DNA of 64,000 nucleotides from Phytophthora colocasiae (GCA_018806915.1 JAGKQI010000096.1:1116001-1180000), one strand, 5' to 3'. Shown: positions 1 to 11,334, numbered from the stretch's first letter. The notes: generated by a model from the letters alone, not told the origin. A program made the numbers and translations.

Positions 1-3000
1 GACGTGCTTCTGGGAATGGGTTTTATGTTTGCTGCTGGAGTGAGAATTAGTGCTCGTGAAGGTCTGGTGTCGTTACCAGACGAGGTAGTGGTGATGATGT
101 GTAATTGGGAACCTGGTGATCACATTGGTCGTAACAGGTCGGTTAGACCAAGCGAGGCTGTCCTTCTGAGTCCGGGCGAGGAGTTCATTGTCCGAATTGA
201 CTATGGGCCAACGAACCCCCAGAGGGAAGTCGTGTGGGCCGGACGCGGTGACCGCTGGGTTACCCAGCTGATCTATGCGGCCCGATATTGGCCCGTGGCC
301 GTTCGCGTGGTAAACATCTCTGATAAAAACACGTGGGTCAATGAACTTTCTGATGTCGCGAGGATCGTGGAATATGGTTTCTTCCCAAGGCATGGACGTT
401 TCGTGCGTCCAGGTTCCGCTGCTTATCGTGATTGGGAAGTTCTGATTCTGGAAAGCACCCCGTCACCAGAGACTAAGAAACGTATGAAGAGAGAGGCGGA
501 GTTGGAGGCTTTGATGCCGCAGCCCCCGTGTGTAGATCGCCCGGACTACCCATGGCCGACTGAAATACTGCAACGTCCAAGGTTTGACAACGCTCGAGTG
601 CAGTTCGTGAAACCAGAGTCACCACCGACCGTGAAACGAGTACGCTTCGCCCTGGATGCATTCACCCAGACAGAGAATGGTTGCTCCGGCGAGTCAACGG
701 GAAGTGCGGACATTAGTACAGATACCAGAGATTTGGAAACATCCTCTGAAAGTACTCCACACACAGACCCTGGTGACTCGTCCGTTGTTATTGCCGGAGA
801 CGGCCTTGACTCAAAGCCTGAGTGTATATTAGGTGACTCTCAGACCCCTGAGTTACCCGCGGATGATTTCGACCTAATGGATGAATCCTGGGGTATTCCT
901 ATTCAGGGGATGCCTGGAACGCCTGTGGAAAAATTACGAGTGGAATACGAGCGGTGCATGAATGTTACGAATGAAGAATTGGACTTGGAGCCGGGTGTAT
1001 ATATGCGAGAAGGCACGGAACTCCTCGCTCAATTACGCGACCAACTGGTCATGTTGCCTGAGCGGGAAGAATTGACACCAGAGTGTGATATCGACAGCGC
1101 TGATGTTGGAGAACCAGGAAAGACGACCCCAGAAATGGAGAAGAAACTGCGTGATATTCTGAGGTACCACAGGAAAATATTCCTGGGAGATAGTAATGCA
1201 GCACCCGCACCGGCAAGGGGTGTGGTCTGTGATCTGGATGTGGGAGATGCCAAACCGGTAGCTCAACGTCCGAGATCCGTCGCCCCTCATCTCATGCTGA
1301 AGGTATACGAGCTTCTAAAGAAACTCCTGGAAACTGTTTTGATTGAGTACTCTAACTCCCCGTGGGCATCTCCTATTGTGATCGTTCTCAAGAAGAATGG
1401 TGTTGACATACGAATGTGCATCGACTATCGCATCGTGAATGGCTTCATTCAACTGTCACGTTACCCTCTACCTCTTATTGACGATCTCTTGATTGGTTTT
1501 GAGGCTGCCATGTGGTTCATGAGCCTGGATATGGCTAGTGGTTTCTGGGCGATCAGGATGACGGAGCGCGCACGACTGATATCAGCTTTCATCTGCCCGT
1601 TTGGACATTTTCAGTGGGTAAGGATGCCGTTTGGTCTGAAGAACGCCCCTCTTGTGTATCAAGCTATGTTAGACAATTGCCTGTGAGGATTCGTGAGACT
1701 GTCACCAGAAGAAGAAGCTGAAGTTGATGCGGAGGTTCTGGAATTTCTGCAACTCCAGCCTCAGGACTCTAAAAAGCATCTTTCAGACTCTGAGAACCAT
1801 ACTCCGATTTCAGAGATGCCAACCCTCACAAGTCAGATGACCGTCTTTCAGAGGAACATTCCTGTTCCCACGTGCATGGGCCCAGTCCTGGGGAGGAGTT
1901 CATACATCGACGACATCGCACATGGAGCACCGACTTGGGACCAATTATGTGACGATTTGAATGCCCTGCTTTTCAGGCTTCGCTATTGGAACATTTCTGT
2001 GAGTTTGCCCAAGAGCGAGTTCGGGAAGTTGTCGATACCGTACCTATCCCACGAAATCAGTGCCGAGGGTCTGAGGGCAACACCTAAGATTGTCAAAGGA
2101 GTTGAAGAACTGCCATTTCCGTCTACGTTGAAGGGAGTTCAGAGTTTCATGGGAAGCCTCAACTATTACAACAAGTTTATTGAGGATTTACCGGTGATTG
2201 CTGCTACCCTCTATGAGCTGACGGACGAGCAGATTCGTGCTGGACGAGATCTGACTCGTGCGAAAGAGGCGTTCGAAATTATGAAACGCAAGATAGTCTC
2301 TACTCCACTACTCAGACATCCAGACCGAACCAGACCGTTTGTTGTCATTCCGCATGCGAACCCTTGGACTGCTTCAGCAGTCTTGGGACAAGAATATGAG
2401 GGAATAATACACCCGGTCCGGTTCACGGGTCGTGTCCTGAACGACGCCGAACTCAGGTATCATATCGCTGAGAAGGAAGTGATTGCGATCCTCAGAGTCT
2501 TGGAAAACTTCAGAGCTCTGGTGGAATCAAGTCCGGTGATTGTGGTCTATACCAGATACTCTGTCCTGAAATGGTTGCTGACATCGAACTCTACCGACGG
2601 CAGAAACGTCAAGTGGGGTATGAAATTGTCGCAGTGGAACCTGGAGATCCGCCGGGTACAGCGTGACGAAGATGGACTCCCAGCTATACTCGGTGCGGGC
2701 ATTACCCCCAGGGAGCATCTGGACGAAGTCTCTGAAAATCTGATCCCAGTCAAGGGGCGAGTCAAGCCGCCAGTTCCTATCAGTGTGGAAATGCTGGAAG
2801 CAGATTATCAGGGCTATGTTCTGAGTTTTGATGGTGCCGCAAAGACGTCTACCCGTCTGGGAAGCTGTGGGTGTATACTCTGGGAACTCCCGGGGTGGAG
2901 CGTTCTGGAAGCCCGAGGTTTCCCCTGACGGATGTCACGGTGAATGACTCGGAATACTGTGGCCTGAATTACGGTCTGAAGATGGCACTCGACTACGGAA

Positions 3001-5146
3001 TACAGGAGTTGGTGGTTGTGGGAGATTCGCGCATCGCGATACAACAGGCTCAGGGACTGATCAACTGCAATCAGCCTAACTTGCAACGGAGGTTGGCCGA
3101 ATTTGAGTCTCTGAAAACCAAGTTTCGGACTCTGAAGTTGGTGCATGTGAAGCGCGAGTTTAACCAAGCAGCGGATTACCTGACCTCGAAGACTTTGACT
3201 CTTGGGGAAGCTTGGCAGGTGCAGGACGAGGATGAACTCATGCACCTGCAACTGGTATCCAAAGTTCATGAGAAACTGATGAAGCCTTGCTCAGCCCCGG
3301 ACCTGGAAGCTCAAGAGTCAAAAATATCAGACTCTGAAGAACGTAATGCGTCACCAGAGTCTGAGAATGTTTTTGATCCGGAATCCGCACCCCTACCTCG
3401 ATCGGCCAGAGTGTTGATTGCTGTAACCCGTGCCCAAGCTCCGCCTGACGCTAATCTGCCTGAGGGTGATGGCGAACGAGAACCTTTGGGACCTTTGGAG
3501 TTCCAGGCAGAACGCTGGCGACGGATCAAGGCGCATCAGAGTCAGGACCCGTACTTGGTTGAACTCATGAAGTTTCTGAAAGGTGACGTGGGAGATTTAC
3601 CAAGACCCCGAGTCAGGAAGCTTGCCAGAGTTGCTGAGGACTTCGTTCTGGATTCTAGAGATGTACTGTATCGCCTGAGTCGCGCTACTCGAGAACGGCC
3701 CCGGGACAATGTTGACGAACTCAGACTGGTGGTTCCCAGAGACTTGTATCCAGACCTGTTACACTATGCTCATGAAGACTACCAAGGTGGACATCAAGGA
3801 ATCAGGAGAACCTTTGAGAAGCTGAGTTTGGAGTTTTACTGGTTGGGTATGTATGCCGATGTGGAGAGATTTGTGAAGGAATGCGTAGACTGTGCCAGTG
3901 GCAAGGGGCGACCCCCAAATCCTGGACCGTCCCCTGGAAATATTGAGCCCAGCCGGCCATTTGAAGTGGTGTCTATGGATTTTGTGACCCACATGCCGAA
4001 ATCCGCACGTGGAAACACGTTTCTCTTGCTGTTCCAGGATATGTTTTCAGGATACGTGATGTGCAAGCCAATGAGTGTCACCACTGCTCAGGATGTAGCA
4101 GAGGCTTATGAGGAACGCGTTTTCAGAAACGTTGGTGCTAGCTCTCTGATTCGTCATGATCAAGATCCCCGCTTTATGAGTGAGGTGTTCAAGTGTTTCA
4201 GGGAACTCTTGGGTAGCAGACAACGAGCTACTCTAGGGTATCGGCCTCAAGCCAACGGCCAGCAAGAGAGATCAGTACAGACTGTGGTGCGCGCGATTAA
4301 GGCATATATCTCTGAAGCTGATCAAAGTGACTGGGATGATCACGCCGAACGTCTGATGTTTGTCCTGAACACATCATTCGATGCCACCCGTCTGGAAACG
4401 CCTTTCTACCTGGTACATGGTTGGGATGCTAATGGGACGGTGTCCGCTATGCTTGGACCCAAGCCATCGACGACTCAGGAGCGAACTGCGTACGAATGGA
4501 GACGGAAGATGCAACGAGACTATAGCTATGCTCTGGCATGTGCCGAAGATCTCCAGAAGAAGGCAAAGCGTGACCGGTCTGAAGAACAGACCAGGAAATG
4601 GAACGAGTTGTCAGAGCGTCTGAAGTCAGGTTTCGCTATAGGCGACGCTGTATGGCTCTACATCCCTAAGGTACAAACGGGATTGAGCAGGAAACTAGCA
4701 CACATGTGGCACGGACCCTTCAGGATCGAGGAGATGCTGGACGATTTCAGAGTACGACTCAAGGTTGAAGATACCGGCTACCGCGTGAACCCCTGGGTCC
4801 ATGTGAGCCGTCTGAAGCCAAGGGCTCTGTTCCCCAGACGACCCACGGCAGAACAGAAGATGATGATTTTGACGCCGCCCTGTTACCAGAAGATAGTTGG
4901 GAACCTGATACTGAAAACGGCGAGTATGAAGTGGAGAAGATTCTGGATACCCGTTGGAACAAGCGTACCAGGACGTCCAGACGCCTACGCGAATATTTGA
5001 TTAAGTGGAAAGGTTACGATGAAACTGAGTGGTTGCCGTTATCGAAGTTGAATTGTGGAGCATTACTTTACGAATTCAATCAGAGTGCACGAGCACGAGC
5101 CCGTTTTCAGGCGATGCAGGCTGGAGACGATCATCCCAGAGTCTAA
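1..5146 (+). pseudogene. gypsy-1 pol: RT, degenerate RNase H, second RNase H, integrase, chromodomain (broken)
   Basis: Frame 1 runs from the window start through RT, with D-M-A-S-G-F-W at ~1530 and Y-I-D-D at ~1903. A single TGA at 1684-1686 interrupts RT where the reading frame otherwise continues. A first Ty3-type RNase H (~2330-2700) lacks the usual acidic residues: F-V-V-I-P-H-A-N where a D is expected and V-Y-T-R-Y-S instead of a T-D-H motif. A second RNase H (~2815-3200) keeps S-F-D-G-A, a glutamate in N-D-S-E-Y, V-G-D-S-R and N-Q-A-A-D, but a frameshift at ~2915-2928 splits it. Integrase follows with an HHCC finger (~3765-3900) and D, D, E at M-D-F-V, R-H-D-Q-D and Q-Q-E-R. A second frameshift near 4850-4862 moves to the chromodomain (Y-L-I-K-W-K-G-Y, ~4998) and the stop at 5144-5146. 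One stop and two frameshifts mean this copy cannot make full Pol. Confidence 0.9.
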
Positions 5147-5531
5147 TAACTCTGAAAACACATCTGGAAGTCTGATATCTGAAGGATTTCAGATATTGAC
5201 CTTTAGAGTGTGGTAATCTGAGTGCGTGTTTTCAGAGACTTATTTCTGAAATTCATGTGTTTGGATATGTGATCGACCATGTTGCTGCTTATATAAAACG
5301 ACTGTGTGAATGTGAATATGGAAGTGAGTTTGTGGAGAATTAAGTACTGGAGGATACGAAGTTATGAATGATGAGATGATGAGAAGGAGTGTGATTATGT
5401 GGAGTGATATTGAAAGATTAAGGGATTAGGGTGCTACACTGAGGCCGGCGATTTACGTCACAAATGCAGACAACTATTTGGCTTCTCGAAGATGCAGCCT
5501 TCCCGTGGGCACCATGGTGGACACCTGAGCT
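5147..5531. other. Non-coding spacer between pol and the antisense ORF
   Basis: 385 bases between the pol stop and the stop of the convergent antisense ORF. No ORF of note. It holds several copies of TCTGAAA/TTTCAGA words and a TATATAA at about 5289. It would carry the 3' UTR of the antisense gene if that is transcribed. Confidence 0.5.
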
Positions 5532-8500
5532 TCAGTAGTGAAGGGAGATCGGGTTCTCGGAACGCTCCGCAGGTGTTAATTGATCCTTCTTGATGTCAGC
5601 AGGGACATACTGGAGCCACTCTTCGTCCGCATTCACCGTGGCCCATTGCATCCGAGCAGGCTCAATAGCGTCCAAGTCACCCAGTTGCGTCTCCAGACTC
5701 AGACACTTGGGACCCCCCAGCTCTGCGACTCTGGGATCTTGCCAGATCCAAGGGCAGGACTTGTCTGGGACAACCCAGATGCCAGGCTCTGAAAGCAGCG
5801 ACTCTGGGAAATCTTTGTGCCCCAGGACCTTTCGGATGAGGGCGTTGTGCTGACGAATCATGGCGGCTCGACGCATGGACCGGTACTTGTGAAGCTTCGC
5901 AGACTTTTCGTCAGCCTCAACATCCATGGTCACCCAATGCGTACGCTCCCAGAAGGCTTCAGCATGCTTCTTCATGCTGCGCACGATGTCTTCGACGTCA
6001 GCCAACACCATGGGCCCCAGTTCTTCCCGCTTGTGGAAGTAAAACTCTGAGAATCGGTTGTCGAACATGACTTTCCAAGGGGCACGCTTCTTGCGGAGGA
6101 CTGCACAGTACCGCTCAGAGTCCCAGCGCTTCTTGAGGATGGCACATGAGTGCTTGTGCACCTCGTAGTCTGGAAAACCCAATGTCTGGCCAGTGGTGGT
6201 CTTGGTAGAGCTCACTCGTTGTACCCTGATACCATAGTACAACCAGGAGGATGCTTCACAGTCTGGTGTTTCCACCACCTGGAGCTCCTTGACCGTCAGA
6301 GAATTGTAGGGCTTGGATACCAGACTACGTGCCTTCCCAGAAGAACTCTTGGGCTTCGATCCACTTCCACTGGTGGACTTCGGACGGGACTTGGGACTGG
6401 TATGGGCTTTTATGGACGCAAGGCTTCTCTTGGACTTCTTGGTAGGGATGATAGGCCCATCATCAGAGTCCGAGTTGTCATCAGAGTCCCGGGGACGCTT
6501 AGAGCCAGGACGCGGGTGGTCATCGGACTTCTTGCTCCCGGACCTCTTGTCCCCAGACTTCTTGCTCCCAGACTTCTTGCTCCCCGACTTCTGGTCCTGA
6601 GACTTCTTGTCTTCAGACTTGTCGCTCTCAGAATCGCTGTCGTCAGACTCACCATCATCAGAGCTCTCGTCGTCATCTTCGTCTTCAGACTCGATCACAC
6701 CAGAATCCTTGTAATCCGGATCGTCCTTGGGGTTGTCGGCGGTGGACTCGACATCACTTTCTGGATAATTTACGTGACCATCCAGATCACCCCAGGCTGC
6801 AGGCTCGGTACCAGCTGAGATGTGACGATCCACCACCTCGTCGGCCATCTGGTAATACACTTCAGGGACGTACTTGGCCCAAAGAGTAGCATCCAGGCGA
6901 CGAGAGAATACCAGGCTCACCAACATCTGAATGAGAGCCGGACTGCTGAAGAGACTGTGAGCCGCTTTATCCGATGCCAACCACTCCATGGCTTTATCAT
7001 ACTTGATCCCAGATAGCAGGGCTTGGCGGAGGTCGGGTCGAACTTCCTTCCAGACCACGTCACCAGGGAGTCTCTTGTGGACCTCAGACTTTGCCACCTT
7101 AGAATCTGCATTCGCCGGAAGCGCCGATTCTTCAACGGGCTTGTGTCCGGACGGGCGACGCTGCAAATTCTTGGAGTCCCACTTGAGCGGTCGCTTCGGA
7201 GGTGTTTTCAGAGTCTGGGGCTTCGGCGGATATGACAGGTACCGTGGGCTCTCGCTCTTGGACTCTGAGGTTTCAGTACTTGGATGAGTAAGATCCAGAA
7301 CTCTGGAGGTCCTCGCGGTCTTCTCAGCAGCCTGACGAGCTCGTTCCTCAGAAAGCCGTTTCTTGAAGTCAGGAACGGGTTTCTTTCGCGCGTCCAAGGC
7401 TGTCACGCTGATGATAGTCGTCCAGTTATCAGGGACGATGGTGTCCTCTTGGTATGACACCAGAAGGTCATGGAGCCGATCCCAATTACCAGAGATTTCA
7501 GAATTCTCTTGTAAGAACTCTGAGAACCCCCACGGATCTGTGGGCTTGACCTCAGGACGCGACTTCAGAATCGAGACCTGTGCTTGAAGATCAGCGACTT
7601 GGGACTTCAGAACTGCCTTGTCCGACTTCAGAGCTTCCACTTGGTCCTGGTAGTGAGCTTTGAGATCCTGAATCTCCGAAGTCATGCGTTCTTCTACCGC
7701 ACCGGCGTCTTGCTGGGCACACTTAAGCTCGTGTTTCCAGTATTGACAGTGCAGTACCCACTCACGCTTGATTTCTTCGCATTCAGAGCGCGCTGCTGCA
7801 GCATCAATCAAGGCGACACCGTTCTGAGAACCAACGCGTTCCCAAGGGCGACGGTGAGCAGCAGTCATAAGCTTTAAGCATCCGGCCGTCCGAAAAACTT
7901 TCTCGGCAAGCCGAGTGGGAGAGACATGAGAAACCAGAGACCCCAGTTCCCGGCGAACATCCACAGACGACGTCAAAGCATCCAGAGTACGCACGTCTGG
8001 AGTCTGGGCGCACGGAGACACAACTTCGGTGGGGTCGAAGCTTGGAATCACTCGCTCCAGCTCCCGGAGGTCTTCATCAGTAAGTGCCTCGTAACCCACG
8101 AGCACACAGGGGCCACCGTACGCATTCGCTATGTGGCGCCCTCTTCTGAAGTCTTCAGCTCGCGCGGGGGTACTCACCAGAAAGGCACGTCCCTCTGGCT
8201 TCACGCTGGGAGCGATATAGTTCTGGGGAACATCAGAGTCCCCCAACGCCGTGACTTGATCCCCTGTGGTTGTCACCAGACCCTGACGAAACAGCCGATC
8301 GACCTCTTCCGTAGACAAAAGCCGTGGGGCACCAAAGGCTCGCGGTCTGAAGACACCAGGAGTTCCCTCAGAGAATTCAGAGTGAGATTCCCCACGTGAA
8401 ACCACTGGTGGCGAGAGATCACCAACACCGGCCGAGTTCATGTCATCACCAGGGAGATCCTCAGTCGGACCATCGACCTGTGAGTCGGTAGGTTGGGATG

Positions 8501-8852
8501 CATGGGCTGGGGCGCTAGGGCTGCCACCTGGCGATGTGGCCGAACCAACATCTCCACCCTGCATAATATTGGCAGTTGCCGAAGCAGGACAAGTGCCTGT
8601 GGCGTCGCCTGCCGCCCCAATCGGTGGGGCGTTTAAGCTCAGAGAAGCGTTCGTTTCCTCAGTCATGAGCGAAAGGACGGAGTTTTGAAAATGATCGCCT
8701 GTTTGGCAAGTCAAATTCAAGTTTCTGAGTCTGAGAGAATCAGATTGTGCGACGGGACACCAGACACTCTGAAAACCAGGTAACTGACAAAGAGTTGCAG
8801 CTACGCTACGCTCTGAAAACCGTCTATCAGAATGTTTGATAGGCCTGGCCAT
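5532..8852 (-). CDS. Long antisense ORF inside gypsy-1, unknown function
   Basis: An uninterrupted 1106-codon frame on the strand opposite to pol, lying between pol and the 3' LTR. The first in-frame ATG is at 8852. A second at 8666 (residue 63, M-T-E-E-T-N) starts a more protein-like N-terminus and may be the true start. N-terminal 250 residues: Pro/Gly/Ser-rich, then a folded-looking block (R-A-F-G-A-P-R-L-L-S-T-E-E-V). Residues ~350-440: predicted coiled coil with heptad L/V spacing and many E/K/Q. Residues ~720-830: acidic Asp/Ser tracts followed by K-K-S-G repeats. The C-terminal ~220 residues are Trp- and aromatic-rich (S-W-L-Y-Y-G, E-A-F-W-E-R-T-H-W). No catalytic family recognised. 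It is intact while pol on the other strand has three lesions, which suggests later decay or separate selection. Antisense ORFs in this position are known in some large plant gypsy elements; homology with those is not claimed. Confidence 0.65.
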   Translation of the reverse strand: MARPIKHSDRRFSERSVAATLCQLPGFQSVWCPVAQSDSLRLRNLNLTCQTGDHFQNSVLSLMTEETNASLSLNAPPIGAAGDATGTCPASATANIMQGGDVGSATSPGGSPSAPAHASQPTDSQVDGPTEDLPGDDMNSAGVGDLSPPVVSRGESHSEFSEGTPGVFRPRAFGAPRLLSTEEVDRLFRQGLVTTTGDQVTALGDSDVPQNYIAPSVKPEGRAFLVSTPARAEDFRRGRHIANAYGGPCVLVGYEALTDEDLRELERVIPSFDPTEVVSPCAQTPDVRTLDALTSSVDVRRELGSLVSHVSPTRLAEKVFRTAGCLKLMTAAHRRPWERVGSQNGVALIDAAAARSECEEIKREWVLHCQYWKHELKCAQQDAGAVEERMTSEIQDLKAHYQDQVEALKSDKAVLKSQVADLQAQVSILKSRPEVKPTDPWGFSEFLQENSEISGNWDRLHDLLVSYQEDTIVPDNWTTIISVTALDARKKPVPDFKKRLSEERARQAAEKTARTSRVLDLTHPSTETSESKSESPRYLSYPPKPQTLKTPPKRPLKWDSKNLQRRPSGHKPVEESALPANADSKVAKSEVHKRLPGDVVWKEVRPDLRQALLSGIKYDKAMEWLASDKAAHSLFSSPALIQMLVSLVFSRRLDATLWAKYVPEVYYQMADEVVDRHISAGTEPAAWGDLDGHVNYPESDVESTADNPKDDPDYKDSGVIESEDEDDDESSDDGESDDSDSESDKSEDKKSQDQKSGSKKSGSKKSGDKRSGSKKSDDHPRPGSKRPRDSDDNSDSDDGPIIPTKKSKRSLASIKAHTSPKSRPKSTSGSGSKPKSSSGKARSLVSKPYNSLTVKELQVVETPDCEASSWLYYGIRVQRVSSTKTTTGQTLGFPDYEVHKHSCAILKKRWDSERYCAVLRKKRAPWKVMFDNRFSEFYFHKREELGPMVLADVEDIVRSMKKHAEAFWERTHWVTMDVEADEKSAKLHKYRSMRRAAMIRQHNALIRKVLGHKDFPESLLSEPGIWVVPDKSCPWIWQDPRVAELGGPKCLSLETQLGDLDAIEPARMQWATVNADEEWLQYVPADIKKDQLTPAERSENPISLHY

Positions 8853-9680
8853 GATACACAGCTTGGAGAAAGTTCCGCACTGATGGATCGTGACCAGGAG
8901 GGGCGGTTGACATGATGTTAATTCCGATTTTCGAGCGACAGGTGGATATTACGTTACGATGTGATTGGTTATACTATGGGTTATAAGCGAAAGGGACTTT
9001 GGGACGCGGCCGCACCCGTGCGACATCTGTGGAAGATTGTGGATAAACCTTCGCCTGACTGTAAAGGGGCCCAAAGGACCAGAAGTGTACTTCAGAGTGT
9101 GCACAACTCTGAAGGTCAACTACACTCTGTCTGGTCACCGGACTTTCCCCGACGATGAGTGCCTAAGTTCTGGCGGAAAGTCTCTCAGAAGAACGTATCT
9201 CTGAGAGACCTCATCCCGTTACCGTCCAGCGCGACGATGGATGGTTCAAGGATTCACAACATATACCCGCAGAGACCAAGTATCGCACGCTGGACGCCGC
9301 GCACCCGCGCAACCCCCAAGATCTTCGTGTACGTTGTAGCATTGGTGCTCCGTACTCTGGTTACTTACTCAAAACTCTGGTATCTCTAACTCTGAGTGAC
9401 TAAGACTCTGAAAACCAAGTGATATCAGACTCTGAAACCACCGAAGATTCAAGACCATACTGAAACCAAGTGAACCCAAGTTCAAGTCACGCATTCAAGT
9501 GATTACTGACCTGCACATCCCCCGTAATGACGTCTCTACCTGTCAACCCATCGAGATCGGCTGCACAGACTGCATACTGAGACCAAGTTAAAGTACCAGA
9601 TGTATACAAAGACCAAGAGTACCTGAGATATGACGACTGACTGCATAAAGGACGCAAAAGACGACAAGAAGAAGAGAGTT
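8853..9680. other. Internal non-coding region of gypsy-1, CTCTGAAA-rich
   Basis: No convincing ORF. Upstream of the antisense ORF, so any promoter for that ORF should be here. The words ACTCTGA, CAGACTCTGA and TTTCAGAG recur many times between 9090 and 9460. A purine-rich run at about 9654-9677 (AAAGACGACAAGAAGAAGAG) is a candidate polypurine tract priming plus-strand synthesis just before the 3' LTR. Confidence 0.45.
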
Positions 9681-10528
9681 ACCAGAGATATATGATAGTT
9701 ATGAGGAAGATAAACGATAAACAGAGTTCAATTTGCTTGCTACTGCACAAGTCCGCTTGAGAGGTATTCAAGCCACTACGTCATCACGTACGTCGTGTGA
9801 TCTCCACCAAATTCAATCCCCTTAGGTGGAGATCAGGTAACGTAGAGACCTGAAAGGACCCGCCTATTCCATATCCTAGTTGGGTCGTTTGTTTTGTCTC
9901 TAGCGGTAGCCCATTTCATATTGATCGTTTGGACAGGCTCTGGAAACTAGACAGTCGTTTTCAGAGTGCAAGGTAGACTGTTATATATAGCCGATTGTAT
10001 TGGTTTATATTTTCCCTCTATATTAGAGGGTGGTGCGCGCACGTAAAGGGATACCAGACAGACCAGGTGTCTGGTAGTAAGTCCCTAGTTGACCTGGAGT
10101 GTTAGCCCACCGTTCAAGGGCCTAGAAAGAATAAGAACGGCTGCATATATTTGTATATTTTCGAACTCTGTATATTGGTTGTTTATCTCTGAAAGTCAGG
10201 TATCTCGGTTCTGGATTTGTGATATTCAGACACCGAATTCCGACTTTTCTCTGGTATATTAACCTCTTTTCGACCGCCGACTTCCTGGAAAACACTTTGG
10301 TTTCCAGAGATTCCGACTCCCGAACGCTCCTGGAAGGATTTTCCTGAATACCGACACCAGACTCCAAGGGAACCCCAACCTCTCTTCACAACACATTCTC
10401 AGACTCCGGCGAGGGTCATATTTCCGAAGACAACGAACCCACGAGGATACCGCAAGGTACCACACGCCAACCTACCGTTGTACGGCTCTGAAAAAACCCT
10501 TTTTCGGTAGTCGTATAACTAGGGTTCA
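9680..10528 (+). repeat. Probable 3' LTR of gypsy-1 (ends approximate)
   Basis: Follows the candidate polypurine tract and precedes truncated copia gag. It has a TATA box (GTTATATATAG, ~9980) in a plausible U3/R position and no coding capacity. One candidate start is TGTGATCTCC at 9796, which forms an inverted pair with GGTGGAGATCA at ~9826. One candidate end is GGGTTCA at 10528. The second LTR is outside the window, so the ends cannot be fixed. Confidence 0.5.
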
Positions 10529-10539
10529 CTATACGCCCC

Positions 10540-11270
10540 CTGCTCCGCGACCAAAGTTTCACCGACTTCGCGACAATCACCACTTGTAGTGCACCACTGC
10601 CTCCGTTCATCACTTCTGCTATCCGAAGTCGTTCGTCCTTCGACCTCAGCGCATTGGTGAACTGCTGAAGGGTCAATGGCGTTCCTTGGCGAACCGGTAG
10701 GTCGAACTGTTCTACAATATCAGGATGCGTCAACATCACGCCCATAGTCAGGACGCGCAACATCTCATCGTCGTCCACTTCATGAGTAGTTCCCATGCTA
10801 CTCAGTTGCTGTCGCAGCCGCACCATGGTCGCCAGGTACTCCATCAGCGTCTGTCCCTTGACATGCTTCGTATTGTACAGCTGTGCCTTCAACAGTGCCA
10901 CGTACGAATAGTCTCGCTCCGTCTTGTCAGCCACGATGGTGTCCCACATTTCTTTGGCCGTAGCCATCGCGCATATCTTGTTTACTTCATCTTCTTGGCA
11001 CCCGCGTAATCCTCGCAGGATCGCTCCCTTGGCCGTCCGATTCTTCTTGTCGAAGATGACCTGCAGGTCACGGTCCGCAGCATCTTGCACTTCATCACCG
11101 GTCACAACTGCCCACGATTCTCGATCTTCCTGGTAGAGTTGTAATTTCCTGTAGAGCTCGAACGTTCCTTCGAACCTTGGAGCCTTTAAGCTCCCTCGAA
11201 TAGCTTGTGTCGCGGCAGGAGCTGCACCAGCACCAGCGGCCGCACCGCCACCGCTGCCTCCAGCACTCAT
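10540..11270 (-). pseudogene. copia-type gag, truncated by gypsy-1
   Basis: ORF starting at the ATG at 11270 (M-S-A-G-G-S-G-G-G-A). After a Gly/Ala-rich head it follows the copia Gag/UBN2 pattern: L-K-A-P-R-F-E-G near residue 30, T-A-K-E-M-W-D-T, then Q-L-Y-N-T-K-H and L-M-E-Y-L-A-T-M-V-R-L-R-Q-Q-L. Copia Gag is the capsid-like precursor that packages the element RNA. About 235 residues are recognisable. The frame then degrades (probable frameshift near 10,575) and the zinc knuckle and all of pol are missing, because the gypsy-1 3' end begins there. The rest of the copia element should lie left of gypsy-1, outside the window. Confidence 0.8.
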
Positions 11271-11312
11271 GTCTTCTTAGTAGTAGTTGTTGTCGTTCAC
11301 AGCCTCGTAGAG

Positions 11313-11333
11313 CCTTTGGGCTTATAACCTAGC
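11313..11333 (-). promoter_or_regulatory. Candidate copia primer-binding site (half-tRNA type)
   Basis: On the minus strand, just upstream of gag, the sequence reads GGTTATAAGCCCAAAGG. Its complement (CTTTGGGCTTATAACC) resembles the end of the D-arm plus anticodon stem-loop of a tRNA, not a 3' acceptor end. Drosophila copia is known to prime from an internally cleaved half of initiator tRNA-Met, and this could be the same mechanism. Based on resemblance only. Confidence 0.4.
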
Positions 11334-11334
11334 A

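Larger units (their letters stand above)
1..10528 (+). mobile_element. Ty3/gypsy LTR retrotransposon (gypsy-1), 5' part outside window
   Basis: The window opens inside pol, at the end of the aspartic protease domain (D-V-L-L-G-M). The element then shows reverse transcriptase, two RNase H domains, integrase and a chromodomain, followed by a long antisense ORF and an LTR-like tail with a TATA box. Gag, the protease core and the 5' LTR must lie left of position 1. Downstream the element abuts a minus-strand copia gag that it truncates, so it probably inserted into a copia element. The right boundary (about 10,470-10,530) is uncertain because the 5' LTR is not available for comparison. Confidence 0.85.

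Noticed and set aside
6150..6818. Plus-strand ORF of 222 codons
   Set aside because: Lies opposite the repetitive acidic/Lys-Ser tract of the antisense ORF; its Leu/Arg-rich repeats mirror that tract and show no domain.
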